Assembly (NCBI RefSeq): GCF_900566075.1
Contig: NZ_UPHU01000001.1
Location: forward strand, 3,658,325 to 3,722,324
Source: Mycobacterium pseudokansasii
Lineage (GTDB): Bacteria; Actinomycetota; Actinomycetes; Mycobacteriales; Mycobacteriaceae
Reading direction: 5' to 3'
DNA: 64,000 bases
Shown: piece after piece, positions 40,914 through 51,309 of the stretch
How positions within the stretch are numbered: position 1 is the stretch's first letter
Layout: the number at the start of each line of letters is the position of its first letter
The notes under the pieces: model-generated
What the model saw: the letters and a program-made list of their open reading frames with translations, nothing else
Databases searched by the model: none
What the model was told of the DNA's origin: nothing
Position numbers and translations under genes: made by a program

Positions 40914-41777
40914 CTAATCGGCCAGCCATCCCTGCCAGCGGGCGAGCAGCCCGGCAGGGTCGGTCTCCAGTACGGTGCGCGCGGCGGTTTCGAAGTCCGG
41001 ATGTCCGGCACCGCACGCGGCCAGGTACAGCCCGCGCAACGCGGTGGTCCCGTAGGTCTCCGCGACGAACCTGGCAAACCACCACGCCCGGTCATATGCC
41101 AGCGCCCGCTGCGGTCCCGCGGTGTCCAGGTCGTTATCGGACGGTAGCGCCCGGGCTGGCGTATCGACGGGTGGCCTGGACGCCGGCCTGGCGACGAAAT
41201 CGGCCACCCCCTCGGTCAGCCAGCGCGGCGCATCGCGCGCGGTGTCGATACGCGCCGCGTAGTGAAAAAGCTCATGGGTCAACACAATTCGCAACGCAGA
41301 CGGACTCATGCGGACCGCACCCGGGGCGAAGACGATCCGTTGGCCGGCGGCGGTCCGGCGGGCGGTATCGACGTACTCGACGACGGTTACCGCCGCGATA
41401 TCGGCCCACTGCGACGTCGGCCCGCCGCCTGCGGCAGTGCGGAACTGGTCATCGGAGCCGGCCACCACCACCGAGATCTCGTGCGGCCATTCGGTGCCCC
41501 AGAAGGCTGCGACCGCGTCGATCGCGGGACCAAGGTTAGCCGCGACACGAGATAGCAGACGCTCATTATCCGCGCCGCCGAGGCCGATCAGCCGGACGGT
41601 GCGGCCGCCGACGACCACCGGGGTGAGGCCGGCGTCGTCGACTCGCGCCGCCGGCGGTGCTGCCGAGCCGTCGTGTACCGCAGGAGCAGGCAGAGCGGCT
41701 GCCGCGACGAGCTCGGCCACGAAGACGAGGGCCAGCGTGATCGACAGCCACCGGGGCCGGCGGCGAAGCCACGCCAC
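40914..41777 (-). CDS. Putative membrane-anchored HExxH metallopeptidase (Rv2189c-like)
   Basis: Annotated as a conserved hypothetical in M. tuberculosis as I recall, but the sequence shows a gluzincin-like zinc site: HELFH at 168-172 followed by TEGVADF with Glu189, 17 residues after the second His. The 287-residue product has an N-terminal signal anchor (about 10-29) after a basic start, a linker rich in A and P, and the catalytic region in the C-terminal half; it should face outside. It sits between pimB' and the NlpC/P60 hydrolase gene, with 10 bp and 7 bp spacings, so it is probably part of an envelope operon. Substrate unknown; activity is inference. Confidence 0.8.
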   Translation of the reverse strand: MAWLRRRPRWLSITLALVFVAELVAAAALPAPAVHDGSAAPPAARVDDAGLTPVVVGGRTVRLIGLGGADNERLLSRVAANLGPAIDAVAAFWGTEWPHEISVVVAGSDDQFRTAAGGGPTSQWADIAAVTVVEYVDTARRTAAGQRIVFAPGAVRMSPSALRIVLTHELFHYAARIDTARDAPRWLTEGVADFVARPASRPPVDTPARALPSDNDLDTAGPQRALAYDRAWWFARFVAETYGTTALRGLYLAACGAGHPDFETAARTVLETDPAGLLARWQGWLAD

Positions 41778-41784
41778 GAGGTCG

Positions 41785-42939
41785 TCAGTAGCGACGGGCG
41801 TCGTAGATCGGACCCGAGGAGGTCATCGGCACTACCCGCACCGGTTGGCCGAAGGTGGACGAGTGGACCATCAGACCGTCGCCGATGTAGATGCCGGCAT
41901 GTGAGGCATCGGAATAAAAGGTCAGCACGTCACCGGGCTGCAGGTCCGACAGCGCCACCGGCTGGCCACCATGGGCCAGCGCCTGGCTGGAGTGCGGCAG
42001 TGCGATCCCGGCTTGCTGGAATGCCCACATGACCAGTCCGGAGCAGTCGAAACCGCCGGGCGCGGCGCCACCCCATGCGTACGGAGTGCCGATCTGGGTC
42101 AAGGCCGCCTGCACCACGGTCGCCCGATCGCCGCCACCGCCAGGAGCCATGAAAGGTATATCGGACACTACGCCGGGAGCCGGCGCCTCGCCGGGAGCCG
42201 GCACGCCCTCGGGCGGAGCACCCGGTGGCAGTCCTTCAGGTGGCGGCCCGAGAACGTCCGGTACTCGCGCTGAGATTGGTCCCGGGTCGGCGAGCGCGGT
42301 GCGCTGCTCCGGCGTCAGGGCCTGGTATTGCGACTTCACGACGGCGATCTGCACCTGCAGCTGGCTCTGTTTGTGCTGTAGATTGGCTCGCACCGCCGCG
42401 GCTTGTTCGGCGGCGGACTTGGCGTCGGCAGCCGACTTGGCAGAAGCCTGCTCAGCCTTGGCAGCCTGTTCTCCGGCGGCCCGGAAACCGGCCATCTGCA
42501 TGGACATTTGACGCGCCATCACCCGCTGCACCGAGAGACCGTCGATCAGCAGCTGCGGCGATTCCGCCGTCAAGATCGCATCCAAGCCGTTGGTGCGGCC
42601 ACCCATGTAGGTGGCGGCCGCAACCTTGTTGACGGCGGTCTGAAAGGTGGCCAGGCGCGCTTTCGCGGCGGCCAGCGCGGCCTGGTCGTCGGCGAGCTTC
42701 CTTTCCGCGGCCTGCTGCGCCGCAAGCTTCGCGTTCAGGTCGAGTTCTGCGCTGTGCATCGCCTCGGTGGTCTGTTCGGCCTGCCGCGATAGCTCGTTGA
42801 GTTTTGCCAGCGCGTCGTCGGCGGGGTCGGCCATCGCAGTCGCGGCCAGGATGCCGGACAACACGGTGAAGCTCGCCAACGAACCGACTGCGGACCGCTT
42901 GATGACGCGCGCGATCGAATGCCTACAGTCGAGCCTCAA
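41785..42939 (-). CDS. NlpC/P60 peptidoglycan endopeptidase (Rv2190c-like)
   Basis: Secreted cell-wall hydrolase of 384 residues, RipA/RipD class. It has an N-terminal export signal (about 10-36), a long coiled-coil region rich in A, Q, E and K (about 40-210, with KLNELSRQAEQTTEA), a proline/glycine-rich linker (about 225-270), and a C-terminal NlpC/P60 domain with the catalytic cysteine in GGFDCSGLVMWAF and the histidine in SHAGIYIGDG. The M. tuberculosis homologue is needed for virulence and normal envelope. The start is TTG 42939 behind AAGGAAG, giving the usual M-R-L-D N-terminus; the ATG at 43029 adds 30 residues without homology. Confidence 0.92.
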   Translation of the reverse strand: MRLDCRHSIARVIKRSAVGSLASFTVLSGILAATAMADPADDALAKLNELSRQAEQTTEAMHSAELDLNAKLAAQQAAERKLADDQAALAAAKARLATFQTAVNKVAAATYMGGRTNGLDAILTAESPQLLIDGLSVQRVMARQMSMQMAGFRAAGEQAAKAEQASAKSAADAKSAAEQAAAVRANLQHKQSQLQVQIAVVKSQYQALTPEQRTALADPGPISARVPDVLGPPPEGLPPGAPPEGVPAPGEAPAPGVVSDIPFMAPGGGGDRATVVQAALTQIGTPYAWGGAAPGGFDCSGLVMWAFQQAGIALPHSSQALAHGGQPVALSDLQPGDVLTFYSDASHAGIYIGDGLMVHSSTFGQPVRVVPMTSSGPIYDARRY

Positions 42940-43040
42940 GATTTGCTTCCTTAAACTGCCATCGGCCTGGCGCCGTCGAGCTGGTTTAGGTCTCAAACAG
43001 GTTACGAAATGGTCTCGGCTTTTGTCCAAAGGGGGGAGTT

Positions 43041-43071
43041 AAGAAAATGGCAAGATTTCTGTCATTTTCTT
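43041..43071. other. AT-rich inverted repeat upstream of the NlpC/P60 gene
   Basis: AAGAAAATG (43041-43049) and CATTTTCTT (43063-43071) form a perfect 9-bp inverted repeat separated by 13 bases, with extra near-matches inside. It is strikingly AT-rich for this genome and lies between the Cys-rich small gene and the NlpC/P60 gene, 102 bp upstream of the TTG. It could be an operator or an RNA hairpin. Confidence 0.55.
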
Positions 43072-43114
43072 GTGAGAGAGCGCGTCTTTGCGCCACACCA
43101 CCATACAGGCTCGA

Positions 43115-43375
43115 TCAGGCAACACCCGACGCAGCACCCGGCCCTCGGCCACGCCGGATCGGGACGAGACGCAATCTCGGAGCCAACCCGGCATCGGCGA
43201 GTGCCTCGAGGGCCGCTCGCTCGTCGTGCAACAACGTATCGGGCACCCCGAGCAACACACTCACCACACAATCGCGGCAGGCGCGTCCCCGCACCGCACA
43301 CTCATCACAGTCGATAACCACCTCCCCCTGTTCGGCCGCGCCGCCGGTGCATTCGCCACCGCTGTTCCATGCCAT
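43115..43375 (-). CDS. Small cysteine-rich conserved protein
   Basis: An 86-residue protein with two CxxC pairs at C23/C26 and C33/C36 ([14 protein letters not shown]), followed by VVSVLLG and a helical [22 protein letters not shown] segment. This pattern is common in small, uncharacterised actinobacterial proteins, which is why I treat it as real although it is not numbered in M. tuberculosis as I recall. The four cysteines suggest a zinc or iron-sulfur site. The start is placed at ATG 43375; the frame is open to 43411. It is divergent from the DnaQ-GIY-YIG gene and co-directional with the NlpC/P60 gene. Confidence 0.7.
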   Translation of the reverse strand: MAWNSGGECTGGAAEQGEVVIDCDECAVRGRACRDCVVSVLLGVPDTLLHDERAALEALADAGLAPRLRLVPIRRGRGPGAASGVA

Positions 43376-43536
43376 CAATCCCGGTCCTTTCGGTAAAACG
43401 TTCGATCGCAATTGGGGCTGCGCCGAAGGCTAACCGCCGGCACCGACAACTCCGCGCTGCTGCGGATCGAGCGCTGCCGACCCGTGCCCGGCGTGGGAAC
43501 CGTCGGCTGTCGGTGCCGCTGCCTAACGTCACCGCC

Positions 43537-45525
43537 ATGGGTGCGAGCGGCGGAACTCAACTGAGTCTCGCCGGGCTCGACCCGCTCGCATTTGCCGGTA
43601 TCGACCCGGCGGGCGCTCCGGCCGATGAGCTGCCGCTACGGGAGACCACCTTCGTGGTGGTCGACTTGGAGACCACCGGTGGCCGCGCCACGGGCACCGA
43701 AGCGGCCCCGCCGGACGCCATCACCGAGATCGGGGCGGTCAAGGTGCGCGGTGGGACCGTCCTCGGCGAGTTCGCCACGCTGGTGGACCCGCAGCGCAGC
43801 ATCCCGCCCCAGATCGTGCAGCTGACCGGGATCACTACGGCCATGGTGCATGACGCCCCAGTCATCGGCGCCGTCATGCCGATGTTTTTCGAGTTCACCG
43901 GCAACTCGGTCTTGGTCGCCCACAACGCGGGGTTCGATATCGGGTTCCTGCGGGCCGCCGCGCGGCGATGCGACATCACCTGGCCGCGGCCTAAGATCCT
44001 GTGCACGGTCCGCCTGGCGCGGCGGGTGCTGAGCCGAGAGGAAGCCCCCAGTGTGCGGCTGGCCGAACTGGCGCGGCTGTTCTCGGTTGTCACCCAACCC
44101 ACCCACCGCGCCCTCGACGATGCCCGTGCCACCGTCGACGTCTTGCATGCCCTGATAGAGCGGGTGGGCAACCAGGGCGTGCACACCTTTGCCGACCTGC
44201 GTTCGTATCTGCCCAACGTGACCCCGGCGCAGCGCCGCAAACGGGTGCTGGCCGACGGCCTGCCACACCGGCCGGGAATCTATGTGTTCCGGGGGCCGTC
44301 GGGCGAGGTGCTCTACGTCGGCACCGCGGTCGACCTGCGCCGCAGGGTCAGCCAATACTTCAACGGCGCCGATCCTCGCGGCCGGATCAAGGAAATGGTC
44401 AACCTGGCCACCGGGGTGGACCACGTCGAGTGCGCGCACCCACTCGAAGCCGGCGTGCGTGAGCTTCGAATGCTGGCCGCACATGCGCCCCCGTACAACC
44501 GCCGATCGAAGTTTCCCCTCCGTTGGTGGTGGGTGGTCCTTACCGAGGAAGCGTTCCCGCGCCTGGCCGTCGTTCGCGCTCCCCGGCACGGCCGGGTCAT
44601 CGGCCCGTACCGGTCCCGGGCCGACGCAGCCGAGACGGCCACCCTGGTGGCGGGCTTCACCGGGATCCGAACCTGCACCAAGCGGCTGGCGCGGTCGGCC
44701 CTGCACGGCCCGGCCTGCCCCGAGGTGGAGGTGTCCCCGTGCCCCGCCGCGCGCAACCTGACCGCCGAGCAATACGCCGACGCCGTGCAGCGCGCGACGG
44801 ATTTGATCGACGGACGCGACAACACCGCGCTGGCCGCCGCGACCCACCAGGTCACCGCCCTGGCCGAGCGACATCGTTACGAGAGCGCGGCGCGGCTACG
44901 CGACCATATCGCCACCGCGATCGAGACGCTGTGGCGTGGTCAGCGGTTGCGGGCGCTGGCCGCGCTGCCCGAATTGATCGCCGCGGCGCCGGACGGCGGT
45001 GGTGGCTACCAGTTTGCTGTCATCCGCCACGGCCAACTGGCTGCCGCCGGTACCGCCCGGCGCGGGGTGCCACCGATGCCGGTGGTCGACGCCCTGCAAA
45101 CCGGTGCCCAGGCGATCATGCCGGCCGCGGCGCCGCTCGGCGGTGCGCTGGTGGAGGAGACCGCGCTCATCGCCCGCTGGCTCGCGGCTCCGGGGGTGCG
45201 CATCGTGCAGGTCACCGGAATTCCGGATGCCGGGGGCGCCGCCGAAACCGCGGGCTGGGCCACACCGTTGCGCTGCGCCGGCGCATGGGCGGCGTGGGCG
45301 GCATCGGCCCGTTCGGCGCGGCTGGCCGTCGAGCAGGCACCCGGCCCGACGGGGCGACTCTCCCCTCACCAGGACCCGCCGCACCGCCGGGCCGGCAGCT
45401 CAGAGCTGCTGGCTGAACCGCACCCATCGCGCGAGCAACTGTTCGGCCGCGCCGCTGTCGATCGCCGCGCTGGCCCGCTGCAAGCCGTCCTCCCACGCGG
45501 GCAGCCATTCAGCCCGGCTGGATAG
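43537..45525 (+). CDS. DEDDh exonuclease fused to a UvrC-like GIY-YIG domain (Rv2191-like)
   Basis: Two-domain nuclease of 662 residues. The N-terminal DnaQ/epsilon-like exonuclease (about 35-210) has D43 and E45 in [17 protein letters not shown] and [13 protein letters not shown] UvrC-like GIY-YIG endonuclease domain follows (about 244-330) with GIYVF (247-251) and LYVG (259-262). The rest resembles the UvrC middle region. It is probably involved in DNA repair or mutation avoidance, like Cho-type proteins, but its role is not settled. The start is ATG 43537; the open frame before it is antisense to the Cys-rich gene. The last 42 codons run antisense into the trpD 3' end (126-bp convergent overlap). 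Confidence 0.88.
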   Translation: MGASGGTQLSLAGLDPLAFAGIDPAGAPADELPLRETTFVVVDLETTGGRATGTEAAPPDAITEIGAVKVRGGTVLGEFATLVDPQRSIPPQIVQLTGITTAMVHDAPVIGAVMPMFFEFTGNSVLVAHNAGFDIGFLRAAARRCDITWPRPKILCTVRLARRVLSREEAPSVRLAELARLFSVVTQPTHRALDDARATVDVLHALIERVGNQGVHTFADLRSYLPNVTPAQRRKRVLADGLPHRPGIYVFRGPSGEVLYVGTAVDLRRRVSQYFNGADPRGRIKEMVNLATGVDHVECAHPLEAGVRELRMLAAHAPPYNRRSKFPLRWWWVVLTEEAFPRLAVVRAPRHGRVIGPYRSRADAAETATLVAGFTGIRTCTKRLARSALHGPACPEVEVSPCPAARNLTAEQYADAVQRATDLIDGRDNTALAAATHQVTALAERHRYESAARLRDHIATAIETLWRGQRLRALAALPELIAAAPDGGGGYQFAVIRHGQLAAAGTARRGVPPMPVVDALQTGAQAIMPAAAPLGGALVEETALIARWLAAPGVRIVQVTGIPDAGGAAETAGWATPLRCAGAWAAWAASARSARLAVEQAPGPTGRLSPHQDPPHRRAGSSELLAEPHPSREQLFGRAAVDRRAGPLQAVLPRGQPFSPAG

Positions 45526-46512
45526 CCCGGCATGGGCGACGATCGCGCCGGCGGCGTTGAGCACCACCGCATCCCGGATCGGGCCCCGGGCCCCGCCCAG
45601 TACAGCGCGGGCTTCAGCCGCGTTGGCTTGCGCGTCGCCGCCCAGCAGCTCGTCGAGCTCGGCTCGTGCGAAGCCAAATCCCGCGGGATCGAAAGTCAGT
45701 TTGTCGACGGTGCCCGCCTGCACCCGCCAGATCGTGCTGGTGGTCGTCGTGGTCAACTCGTCGAGCCCGTCGTCGCCGTGCACCACCAGCACGCTGGACC
45801 GGCGGGTGGCAAACACCCCGGCCATCACCTCGGCGAGGTCAGCGAACGCGCAGCCGATCAACCCGGCCCGCGGCCGGGCCGGATTCGTTAGCGGCCCAAG
45901 CAGATTGAACACCGTGGGCACGCCGATCTCGCGGCGCACCACCGAGGCGTGCCGGTAAGACGGATGGAATTGCGGCGCGAAGCAAAAGCCGATCCCGACT
46001 TCCTCGAGGCTGCGCACCACCTGATCGGCGTCCAGGTCGATGCGCACCCCCAACGCTTCCAGGGTGTCGGCCCCCCCGGACAACGACGATGCCGCTCGGT
46101 TGCCGTGTTTGACCACCGGCACACCGGCGGCGGCCACCACGATGGCCGCCATCGTGGACAGGTTGACCGTATTGATCCCGTCGCCACCGGTACCGACGAC
46201 ATCGACGGCGTCCTCCGGAACGGCGTGGGCCGGCATCGGGCGCGCGTGGTCGAGCATCACGCCGGCCAATTCGGCAACTTCGTCCGCGGTGGGCACCTTC
46301 ATCGTCAACGCCACCGCGAACGCGGCGATCTGTGCCGGCCGTGCGGCGCCGGTCATGATCTGATCCATGGCCCAGGCCGCCTGACCCCGCGCCAAGTTGG
46401 TCCGGCCCGTCAAGCGACCCAGAACCTGTGGCCAAGAGGTCCCCGAAGCCGACACCGACGCCGACGCCGCCGGGGGCCGACCAAAGGGGGATCCTTCACC
46501 TGACCGAGCCAC
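45400..46512 (-). CDS. trpD: Anthranilate phosphoribosyltransferase TrpD
   Basis: Second enzyme-specific step of tryptophan synthesis, transferring phosphoribose from PRPP to anthranilate. The 370-residue product has the PRPP-binding [38 protein letters not shown] and [17 protein letters not shown] motifs. An N-terminal A/S/P-rich stretch of about 25 residues precedes the fold, as in M. tuberculosis. The start is GTG 46512, which gives the expected length; the frame runs open to 46809 but overlaps the divergent ctaE start. It is isolated from other trp genes here. Confidence 0.94.
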   Translation of the reverse strand: MARSGEGSPFGRPPAASASVSASGTSWPQVLGRLTGRTNLARGQAAWAMDQIMTGAARPAQIAAFAVALTMKVPTADEVAELAGVMLDHARPMPAHAVPEDAVDVVGTGGDGINTVNLSTMAAIVVAAAGVPVVKHGNRAASSLSGGADTLEALGVRIDLDADQVVRSLEEVGIGFCFAPQFHPSYRHASVVRREIGVPTVFNLLGPLTNPARPRAGLIGCAFADLAEVMAGVFATRRSSVLVVHGDDGLDELTTTTTSTIWRVQAGTVDKLTFDPAGFGFARAELDELLGGDAQANAAEARAVLGGARGPIRDAVVLNAAGAIVAHAGLSSRAEWLPAWEDGLQRASAAIDSGAAEQLLARWVRFSQQL

Positions 46513-46663
46513 GCGCCGATGGTCGCATGCCGGCCGGCCACCGCCCAACGCGCGGCCGGCAACGCCGGGGTACGGGGCGGCACGCGGCTGTGAAACGACG
46601 CGCGGAAAACGAATTTGTGACCCGGGTAGAGTTCGACAACTACAAAGCGTCATACTTGCGGAT

Positions 46664-47275
46664 GTGACGAGTGCTGTAGGGACCTCGGGTACTGCCATCA
46701 CGTCGCGCGTGCATTCGCTGAACAGACCGAACATGGTCAGTGTCGGCACCATAGTGTGGCTTTCCAGTGAGTTGATGTTCTTTGCTGGCCTGTTCGCTAT
46801 GTACTTCACTGCGCGCGCTCAGTCCGGCGGGAAGTGGCCGCCGCCGCCGACCGAGCTCAATCTCTATCAGGCGGTGCCGGTGACGCTGGTGTTGATCGCG
46901 TCGTCGTTCACCTGCCAGATGGGGGTGTTCGCCGCCGAGCGCGGCGACGTGTTCGGCCTGCGCCGCTGGTATGTGATCACCTTCATGATGGGCCTGTTCT
47001 TCATCCTTGGTCAGGCCTACGAGTACTACCACCTGGCGACCCACGGGACGACCATCCCGGGCAGCGCCTACGGCAGCGTGTTCTACCTGGCGACCGGGTT
47101 CCACGGCTTACACGTGACCGGTGGCTTGATCGCCTTCATCTTCTTGCTGGTCCGGACCGGGATGAGCAAGTTCACCCCGGCGCAGGCCACCGCCAGCATC
47201 GTCGTCTCCTACTACTGGCATTTCGTCGACATCGTGTGGATCGCGCTGTTCACGGTGATCTATTTCATCCGATGA
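46664..47275 (+). CDS. ctaE: Cytochrome c oxidase subunit III CtaE
   Basis: Subunit III of the aa3 oxidase in the bcc-aa3 supercomplex. The 203-residue product has five membrane helices and landmarks [38 protein letters not shown] and [13 protein letters not shown]. The start is GTG 46664 (M-T-S-A-V-G), in line with the family; the longer open frame to 46397 is antisense to trpD. It heads the ctaE-qcrC-qcrA-qcrB unit. Confidence 0.96.
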   Translation: MTSAVGTSGTAITSRVHSLNRPNMVSVGTIVWLSSELMFFAGLFAMYFTARAQSGGKWPPPPTELNLYQAVPVTLVLIASSFTCQMGVFAAERGDVFGLRRWYVITFMMGLFFILGQAYEYYHLATHGTTIPGSAYGSVFYLATGFHGLHVTGGLIAFIFLLVRTGMSKFTPAQATASIVVSYYWHFVDIVWIALFTVIYFIR

Positions 47276-47282
47276 GCCGGCC

Positions 47283-47316
47283 CCCCGAACAGGCATGAAC
47301 CCCGAACAGGCATGAA
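47283..47316 (+). repeat. 17-bp tandem duplication before qcrC
   Basis: Two exact copies of CCCCGAACAGGCATGAA (47283-47299 and 47300-47316) lie between the ctaE stop and the qcrC start. Each contains an ATG that is not the likely start. Confidence 0.8.
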
Positions 47317-47329
47317 TAGGAGTGCTCAG

Positions 47330-48178
47330 TTGAAAAGACTGGGATTCACCCGATCCGGTGGCAGCGCGCAGCGGAACAGTCGCTCGCGGAGATGTCTCCA
47401 CCGGCGGTTGTCGGGCGGGCTGCTACTGCTGATAGCGCTGACCGTCGCCGGTGGCCTGGCGGCCGTGCTGACACCTACCCCGCAGGTGGCCGTCGCTGAC
47501 GAGTCGTCCTCAGCGCTGCTGCGCACCGGCAAGCAGTTGTTCGACACGTCGTGCGTGTCCTGCCACGGCGCCAACCTGCAGGGCGTACCCGACCACGGGC
47601 CCAGCCTGATCGGCGTCGGCGAGGCGGCCGTCTATTTCCAGGTCTCGACGGGCCGGATGCCCGCCATGCGGGGTGAGGCTCAGGCGCAGCGCAAGGAGCC
47701 GATCTTCGACGAGGCCCAGATCGACGCGCTCGGTGCCTACGTGCAAGCCAACGGGGGCGGGCCCACCGTGGTCCGCAACCCCGACGGCAGCATCGCCACC
47801 AAATCCCTGCGGGGAGACGACCTGGGGCGCGGCGGCGACCTGTTTCGCCTCAACTGCGCCTCCTGCCACAACTTCACCGGCAAGGGCGGCGCGTTGTCGT
47901 CGGGAAAGTACGCGCCCGACCTGGGACCCGCCAATGAGCAGCAAATCCTCACCGCGATGCTGACCGGGCCGCAGAACATGCCGAAGTTCGACGACCGCCA
48001 GCTGTCCTTCGAAGCAAAGAAGGACATCATCGCCTACGTGCGGACCGTCGCCGAGGAGCGGTCGCCGGGTGGCTACGGACTTGGCGGATTCGGACCCGCG
48101 CCCGAAGGCATGGCGATATGGATCATCGGCATGGTCGCCGCCATCGGGCTGGCACTGTGGATTGGGGCGCGATCATGA
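47330..48178 (+). CDS. qcrC: Cytochrome bcc complex diheme cytochrome c subunit QcrC
   Basis: Membrane-bound diheme cytochrome c that carries electrons within the bcc-aa3 supercomplex, replacing soluble cytochrome c. The 282-residue product has an N-terminal hydrophobic anchor or signal (about 29-48), heme motifs CVSCH (75-79) and CASCH (176-180), and a C-terminal helix (about 258-278). The start is TTG 47330, seven bases after AGGAG and matching the family N-terminus; the ATG at 47312 lies in the tandem duplication. Its stop overlaps the qcrA start by 4 bp. Confidence 0.95.
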   Translation: MKRLGFTRSGGSAQRNSRSRRCLHRRLSGGLLLLIALTVAGGLAAVLTPTPQVAVADESSSALLRTGKQLFDTSCVSCHGANLQGVPDHGPSLIGVGEAAVYFQVSTGRMPAMRGEAQAQRKEPIFDEAQIDALGAYVQANGGGPTVVRNPDGSIATKSLRGDDLGRGGDLFRLNCASCHNFTGKGGALSSGKYAPDLGPANEQQILTAMLTGPQNMPKFDDRQLSFEAKKDIIAYVRTVAEERSPGGYGLGGFGPAPEGMAIWIIGMVAAIGLALWIGARS

Positions 48179-49416
48179 GCGACGGCTCTCCCGTGACCGG
48201 CGACGCCAAAACCGATATCGGTTCGGACACCGGCTCTGACACCGACAAGGGCACCGGCGCGGCCCATGAGCCGGACGAGGCTGCGCTGGCTGCGATGTCG
48301 CAGCAGGAACTGCTCGACCTGGGCGGCAAGCTCGACGGCGTCCAGATCGCCTACAAGGAACCCCGCTGGCCGGTCGAGGGCACCAAGGCCGAGAAACGTG
48401 CCGAGCGTGGAGTGGCGGTCTGGCTTTTGCTGGGCGGTGCATTCGGACTCGCCCTGCTGTTGGTTTTCCTCTTCTGGCCGTGGCAGTACAAAGCCAAGGG
48501 AGAGTCGGGAAGCTTCCTGTACTCCCTTGCCACCCCGCTGTACGGGCTGACTTTCGGGCTGTCCATCCTGGCGATCGCAATCGGGGCGGTGCTGTTCCAG
48601 AAACGCTTTATCCCGGAAGAGATTACGATCCAGGACCGGCACGACGGCGCGTCTCGCGAGATCGACCGCAAGACGGTGGTGGCCAATCTGACCGACGCCT
48701 TCGAGAGCTCGACCATCCGGCGCCGCAAGCTCGTCGGGCTGTCCTTGGGCATGGGATTGGGCGCGTTCGGGCTCGGCACTCTGGTTGCGTTTGCCGGCGG
48801 CCTCATCAAGAATCCGTGGAAGCCGGTCGTCCCCACGGCCGAGGGCATGAAGGCCGAGCTGTGGACGTCGGGCTGGACCCCGCGCTACAAAGGAGAGACG
48901 ATCTATCTGGCGCGGGCCACCGGTTTGCACGACGGGCCACCGTTTATCAAAATGCGCCCCGAGGATATGGACGCCGGCGGCATGGAGACGGTCTTCCCGT
49001 GGCGGGAATCCGATGGTGATGGCACCACCGTGGAATCGCACGAGAAGTTGCAGGCCATCGCGATGGGCATTCGCAATCCGGTGATGCTCATCCGCGTCAA
49101 GCCAAGCGATTTGGGCAAAATGGTGAAACGTCAAGGCCAGGAGAGCTTCAACTTCGGCGAGTTCTTCGCCTACACCAAGGTCTGCTCGCACTTGGGTTGC
49201 CCGGCATCGCTGTACGAACAGCAGACCTACCGAATCCTGTGTCCGTGTCATCAGTCGCAGTTCGACGCGCTGCACTTCGCCAAGCCGATATTCGGCCCGG
49301 CGGCCCGCGCGTTGGCGCAACTGCCCATCACTATCGACTCCAACGGATATTTCGTCGCCAACGGCGATTTCGTCGAGCCCGTCGGACCGGCATTCTGGGA
49401 GCGCACAACATCATGA
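48175..49416 (+). CDS. qcrA: Rieske iron-sulfur subunit QcrA
   Basis: Iron-sulfur subunit of the menaquinol:cytochrome c reductase. The 413-residue product has a hydrophilic acidic N-terminus, three membrane helices typical of actinobacteria (about 80-100, 120-140, 185-205), and the [2Fe-2S] ligands in CSHLGC (337-342) and CPCHQSQFD (356-364). The start is ATG 48175 in an ATGA overlap with qcrC; its stop overlaps qcrB in the same way. Confidence 0.97.
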   Translation: MSDGSPVTGDAKTDIGSDTGSDTDKGTGAAHEPDEAALAAMSQQELLDLGGKLDGVQIAYKEPRWPVEGTKAEKRAERGVAVWLLLGGAFGLALLLVFLFWPWQYKAKGESGSFLYSLATPLYGLTFGLSILAIAIGAVLFQKRFIPEEITIQDRHDGASREIDRKTVVANLTDAFESSTIRRRKLVGLSLGMGLGAFGLGTLVAFAGGLIKNPWKPVVPTAEGMKAELWTSGWTPRYKGETIYLARATGLHDGPPFIKMRPEDMDAGGMETVFPWRESDGDGTTVESHEKLQAIAMGIRNPVMLIRVKPSDLGKMVKRQGQESFNFGEFFAYTKVCSHLGCPASLYEQQTYRILCPCHQSQFDALHFAKPIFGPAARALAQLPITIDSNGYFVANGDFVEPVGPAFWERTTS

Positions 49417-51071
49417 GTCCGAAACTCCGTCCTCCGAAAATCGGTGACGTTCTGGCTCGCCAAGCCGAGGACGTCGACACCCGGTATCACCCTTCGGCCG
49501 CGCTGCGCCGACAGCTGAACAAGGTCTTCCCGACCCACTGGTCGTTCCTGCTCGGCGAGATCGCGCTGTACAGCTTCATCGTCCTGCTGATCACCGGCGT
49601 GTACCTGACGCTGTTCTTTGACCCGTCGATGACCGAGGTCACCTACAACGGCGTCTATCAACCATTGCGCGGCGTCGAGATGTCGCGCGCCTATGAAACG
49701 GCACTGGACATCTCGTTCGAAGTCCGAGGCGGACTGTTTGTCCGCCAGATCCACCACTGGGCCGCGTTGATGTTCTCCGCGGCGATCATGGTGCACCTGG
49801 CCCGCATTTTCTTCACCGGCGCGTTCCGGCGGCCCCGCGAGGCCAACTGGGTCATCGGCTCGCTGCTGCTGATCCTGTCTATGTTCGAGGGCTACTTCGG
49901 CTACTCGCTGCCCGACGACCTGCTGTCAGGTATCGGCCTGCGCGCCGCGCTCTCCTCGATCACGCTGGGCATGCCGATCATCGGGACCTGGTTGCACTGG
50001 GCGCTGTTCGGGGGTGATTTCCCGGGCACAATCCTGATTCCCAGGCTCTATGCGCTGCACATTCTGCTGCTGCCGGGAATCATCCTGGCGCTGATCGGTA
50101 TGCATCTGGCGTTGGTGTGGTTCCAGAAGCACACCCAGTTCCCCGGCCCCGGCCGGACCGAGCACAACGTCATCGGCGTGCGCGTCATGCCGGTGTTCGC
50201 GTTCAAGTCCGGCGCATTTTTCGCCGCGATCGTCGGCGTTCTGGGCCTGATGGGCGGCCTGCTGCAGATCAACCCGATCTGGAACCTGGGCCCCTATAAG
50301 CCCTCTCAGGTGTCGGCCGGCTCGCAGCCGGACTTCTACATGATGTGGACCGAGGGGCTGGCTCGTATCTGGCCGCCGTGGGAGTTCTACTTCTGGCACC
50401 ACACCATTCCCGCGGCGGTGTGGGTGGCGCTGATTATGGGCCTGATCTTTGTGCTGCTGATCGTCTACCCATTCCTGGAGAAGCGGTTTACCGGCGATTA
50501 CGCGCATCACAACCTGCTGCAGCGGCCACGGGACGCCCCGGTGCGGACCGCGGTCGGCGCGATGGCGATCGCCTTCTACATGGTGCTCACACTGGCCGCC
50601 ATGAACGACATCATCGCGTTCAAGTTCCACATCTCGCTCAACGCGACGACCTGGATTGGCCGTATCGGCATGGTGGTGCTCCCACCGTTCGTGTACTTCA
50701 TCAGCTACCGGTGGTCCATCGGCCTGCAGCGCAGCGACCGTGCGGTGCTCGAACACGGCGTCGAGACCGGCATCATCAAGCGCCTGCCGCATGGGGCCTA
50801 CATCGAGCTGCACCAGCCGCTCGGCCCGGTCGACGACCACGGTCATCCGCTACCGCTGGAGTACCAGGGCGCTGCCGTTCCCAAGCGAATGAACAAGCTG
50901 GGCTCGGCCGGTGCGCCTGGTATTGGCAGCTTCCTGGCCGCCGATCCGGCGTCAGAGGACGCGGCACTGCGGGAGGCCGGTCATGCCGCCGAACAACGTG
51001 CGCTGACCGCGCTACGCGAATACCAGGACAGCATCGCCGGCTCGCCCAACGACGAGCACGGCCAGCACTAG
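49413..51071 (+). CDS. qcrB: Cytochrome b subunit QcrB
   Basis: Diheme cytochrome b that oxidises menaquinol at the Qp site, target of imidazopyridine inhibitors. The 552-residue product has the usual eight or so helices, heme histidines in [22 protein letters not shown] and the following helix region, [15 protein letters not shown], and the [11 protein letters not shown] stretch. A C-terminal hydrophilic extension (about 420-552) is characteristic of actinobacteria. The start is ATG 49413, overlapping the qcrA stop by 4 bp. A hairpin follows the stop. Confidence 0.97.
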   Translation: MSPKLRPPKIGDVLARQAEDVDTRYHPSAALRRQLNKVFPTHWSFLLGEIALYSFIVLLITGVYLTLFFDPSMTEVTYNGVYQPLRGVEMSRAYETALDISFEVRGGLFVRQIHHWAALMFSAAIMVHLARIFFTGAFRRPREANWVIGSLLLILSMFEGYFGYSLPDDLLSGIGLRAALSSITLGMPIIGTWLHWALFGGDFPGTILIPRLYALHILLLPGIILALIGMHLALVWFQKHTQFPGPGRTEHNVIGVRVMPVFAFKSGAFFAAIVGVLGLMGGLLQINPIWNLGPYKPSQVSAGSQPDFYMMWTEGLARIWPPWEFYFWHHTIPAAVWVALIMGLIFVLLIVYPFLEKRFTGDYAHHNLLQRPRDAPVRTAVGAMAIAFYMVLTLAAMNDIIAFKFHISLNATTWIGRIGMVVLPPFVYFISYRWSIGLQRSDRAVLEHGVETGIIKRLPHGAYIELHQPLGPVDDHGHPLPLEYQGAAVPKRMNKLGSAGAPGIGSFLAADPASEDAALREAGHAAEQRALTALREYQDSIAGSPNDEHGQH

Positions 51072-51083
51072 GGACGAGACAGC

Positions 51084-51111
51084 CGGCGCGCCAGGGACAG
51101 CCCCTGCGCCG
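51084..51111 (+). terminator. Candidate qcrB terminator
   Basis: A GC-rich hairpin 12 bases after the qcrB stop: CGGCG (51084-51088) with CGCCG (51107-51111) and CAGGG (51092-51096) with CCCTG (51102-51106). No T-run follows. The remaining 238-bp gap to the convergent Rv2197c-like gene shows nothing else. Confidence 0.4.
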
Positions 51112-51309
51112 ACACCGTTCCGGCTCGGGCCGTCGACCAGCCTGGACTCCGGAGCTACCCGCAGCAGCCAGCCGCAGGTGCGCACTTGCCGCGGATCCGC
51201 GGCCCCGCTAACTGCGCCACGCCGAACCGGCTACCCGGGTGGCTGTGGGCGTGCCTCGTGAGGATGTCCGGTCAAGCGAGACCAGGCGATTGCCGGTTGC
51301 CGGATCGGG

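Noticed and set aside
42940..43114. Riboswitch upstream of the NlpC/P60 gene
   Set aside because: Some actinobacterial cell-wall hydrolases have a ydaO-type riboswitch, but I see none of its conserved blocks here, only the AT-rich inverted repeat.
45400..46809. Longer trpD start reaching 46809
   Set aside because: It would cover the divergent ctaE start and its promoter; GTG 46512 gives the family length of 370.
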